From positions 1,054,001 to 1,118,000 of the forward strand of contig QEYB01000466.1 in assembly GCA_017562135.1 (NCBI GenBank): a stretch of 64,000 nt of DNA. The letters run 5' to 3'. The position numbers and the translations under genes are program-made. The notes beneath the pieces were generated by a model, which saw only the letters and a list, made by a program, of their open reading frames with translations, was not told where the DNA came from and made no database searches. The stretch is from Dipylidium caninum. Taxonomy: Eukaryota; Platyhelminthes; Cestoda; Cyclophyllidea; Dipylidiidae. Positions 61,491 to 64,000 of this stretch are shown piece after piece (the stretch's first letter is position 1; each line of letters starts with the position of its first letter).

Positions 61491-64000
61491 ATGTCGCTGA
61501 ACATGATTTCGGCCAATTTTGTAATAGACAAGGGGCTTCCCCGGGATTCACTAAAATCTTACCATACTTATTATAGCCATAGAAATGGAGACAAGGACTA
61601 TAAAGCAGATTGCAAAGTATGATTACGTATCTATTAATCTTTAAGGCCTGGTGGGAGGTTCGGTCTTTCGGTGAACGGAACGAAGAACTCTATGTTAATA
61701 ACTTACAAGTAATTTGGAGCAAAATATCTGATGAATCAAATCGTTCGCCTTTGTTGTCATTGACAATGGAAACGCCTATTGTAGCTGCTCATTGGACGTC
61801 GTTTCACTTGCCATCAAAGCAAGTTGATGAATTCGAAGTAAGTCTTACTAGTAAGGGCACATTCTTATCTTAATCTTATCCGCCTCTTATAACCGTTGTA
61901 GGTCTTTCCTGACACCTCAAACAATGGCCGAATTCAGACCGGAATATCCGTCTTCGAATCCCAGCGATGCACATTTATTGAAAATACTGGAGCTTCATAT
62001 GTTTCCAGATTGCCCTTCAATGTTGAATCCGCATGGCCACTAAAATGCGGAGTGCTTCTGGAACGACGTATTTTATGTTCAGAAAGATGTCCACCGAATC
62101 GGCAGAACCCATTTTTGAGCGTCAATTCTTGCAGCTTAATTAACAGTCCATTCCAACCAAATACTCCTCTTGAGAGCTCTACATTGTTTACAATTTTCTT
62201 AATGTCACATCCTCTTGATGAAATGACACCCGTCCTACTGAAAATCCCAGGTACGATGTGAATTCATAGTGGTACATTTTAATAGGTGCATGTGGTTCTT
62301 CCCCGCGTATGTGTTTCGCTAATGATGAAAACCAAAAAATCTTTGGCATTATCGATAGTCAGGGTCTAGTTGTTACTATTAACAAGAATTCTGGCCTTCA
62401 TTCTATTTGGCGTCTTGAAAGAGCTCAAGTTGAGGTTTGCGTTGTTTTTTTTGTGCAACTGTACTTTTCTTAGGATTACGCTCACTTATATCTGATTGAT
62501 GATGATGGGAGAATCACTGTAGCACCAGAATCTTTAACTGCCAACGAGGAGCGCCCTTTATGCCCTGATATTCCTTCGCCGGTCGATTTGAAAACACCAG
62601 TGACGCCTTATACATGCCATCAAACAACGCCGCTGCGGCGTCGATTTCAACACCTTTCTATTGCCTGTTCTCCATTTCTCAGTCCATTCCGCGCTTCACT
62701 GCAAAAGCTCAAGGGAATCATCCAGACGTCATCGGCTCACCCTCACCCTTCTTTTCTGGTTGATACAACGAGTGATGATAGCACTGAGAAGGTTTGAGTA
62801 GCTCCCAGAATTTTATTCTTTATAGTATTTGGAGCAGCTTTTGTGAAAATAATTATTAAGGTTCGCTTAAAAGGACTTAGACCTCCCGCCATCTCAACCG
62901 GTTGATTTGGACGAACACATTCGGCGTCTCTCGGCTGTTAGTTTTTTTCCACCGAAACGAACAGCCGATGACACTCATCATTTGGCCGCTCAAGGTAGCT
63001 TACAAAACTCGGCATATGGGGTTGAGGCGTTGCATTCCTTCCAAAAAATTAGACGCAATTCTAAAAGTGGAGGATTATTTAAGAAATCACGAAGCCGACA
63101 GTAAGTGTAGTCAGATTTTATGTTACTTGACCTTATTTCCTCCGAGATCTAAATATTCCCCTGAATATTAAGCTACAATTAGATTGGCCCTTTGCGATAG
63201 TTATAGCAATTATCTCGGCTGTCATTTATTTTTTATTATCAGTTGTCGATTTTCCACTTTTTGTTTTATTTATTCGGATGTTTTATAAGTGTTTCTGTAA
63301 ACATCTTTAATTTTAATTTTCGCCTGACATAGGGCTTTGTATTGCCCTAGTTCAGAACCTAAGAAACTTAGTGGTAGACCTATGTAGAATTTCGTGGCTG
63401 TAGTTCAGTTTCGCTCTTTTACTCTTTTGAAATATTGCTGGTAGAACAAAATTGAGTTTGACTCGTCTATAGTGGCTTGTTCTAGAATTTTGTTTTTCCT
63501 GATTTAGGAATTCCGTTACACTAGGTTATTCTTCAATGCCCGGAGTTTTCGCAACGTCTTCACACCCTCATCTTGATTGTGTCCATGGAAATGAATTTGA
63601 AGGTGCCTCCGCTCCCGCTGATGAGCCCTTGCTTCCAAAAGTTTGTCTTACTCTAATTTGGACTGAAAAACCTGCAGGAGAAATTACACAGCATCTCGGT
63701 ACAGATACAACCTTTCCTTATATTTGTGACAATTCGAATCGTATGCTTTACGTTGTAATTAAAGTCCTACCTATTTGAAATTGAAGTCAGCCTTTTAAGA
63801 AAATCTTATATTTTGTTCTAGGTGAAGAACCCAATCCTCTTGTTTATCCACGTGTGGCAGCTTTGTCTTGTAAGCCCATGCCCGTTCCTCACTGCCTCAA
63901 ACTCACCGTCCGAGTAAGCCGAACAAGTTGGGTGGCCAAGGTGACCAGACGATACTCGAAATGGGACCTTTAAGGCCGCGAGCCTTCTTGGCTAGCGACC
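61491..64000 (+). CDS. ANAPC1: Anaphase-promoting complex subunit 1, N-terminal part (runs off the window)
   Basis: The largest scaffold subunit of the APC/C ubiquitin ligase. Exons are 61491-61616, 61646-61837, 61902-62250, 62286-62434, 62474-62791, 62874-63100 and 63508-63763, with at least one more from about 63823. The order of blocks follows the human N-terminal WD40-like domain: NEELYVNNLQVIWSK, SRLPFNVESAWPLKCGVLLE, SHPLDEMTPVLLK, HSIWRLERAQVE, and later PLLPKVCLTLIWTEKP. Between them is a Ser/Pro-rich loop (CSPFLSPF), corresponding to the phosphorylated loop in vertebrates. The start ATG directly follows an in-frame stop and gives MSLNMISANF. The first intron is only 29 bp. The joint after 63763 is unresolved: the two possible frames of the last exon cannot be separated by eye. 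Confidence 0.93.

Overview
This is eukaryotic nuclear DNA from a metazoan, most likely a flatworm and probably a tapeworm. The evidence is AT-leaning intergenic DNA, many small exons with GT-AG introns, an unusually large share of introns of only 29-44 bp (a length class I recall being reported for cestodes), and animal-specific genes: an interferon regulatory factor (IRF) type factor, an SHP2-type phosphatase and an AJM-like junction scaffold. The species cannot be fixed from the window. Coordinates of spliced genes were built by hand from splice sites, reading-phase continuity and similarity to remembered family sequences; no search was run.

Layout, left to right. The minus strand carries an IRF-family transcription factor (243-2492) and TFIID subunit TAF2 (4695-8790). 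The plus strand follows with phosphatidylinositol synthase CDIPT (10130-11528, six small exons) and a single-exon leucine-rich membrane protein (13310-14431). About 7 kb (14432-21607) then holds nothing I recognise. Next come RanGAP1 (21608-24421) and, 347 bp later on the same strand, mitochondrial endonuclease G (24769-26441). After 2 kb of gap there is a small divergent open frame (28297-28464, minus), then a ten-exon SHP2/corkscrew phosphatase (28481-38341). SAR1, a COPII GTPase, lies convergently (39695-40329, minus). A large gene for a coiled-coil/MYND scaffold resembling apical junction molecule AJM-1 fills 44886-58740, and a probable small three-exon gene (52811-53490) sits inside its last intron. 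The window ends in the 5' part of ANAPC1 (61491 to beyond 64000).

The genes are not one pathway. They are a housekeeping and signalling mix: transcription (TAF2, IRF), lipid synthesis (CDIPT), nuclear transport (RanGAP1), mitochondrial nuclease (EndoG), receptor tyrosine kinase signalling (SHP2), ER export (SAR1), epithelial junctions (AJM-like) and the cell cycle (ANAPC1). The points most worth a second look are the flatworm IRF, the ultrashort introns, an EndoG intron with no AG acceptor, a SUMO-site-like position in RanGAP1, the nested small gene, and a perfect hairpin in the 3' region of the AJM-like gene. I found no mobile element, CRISPR array, rRNA or tRNA.
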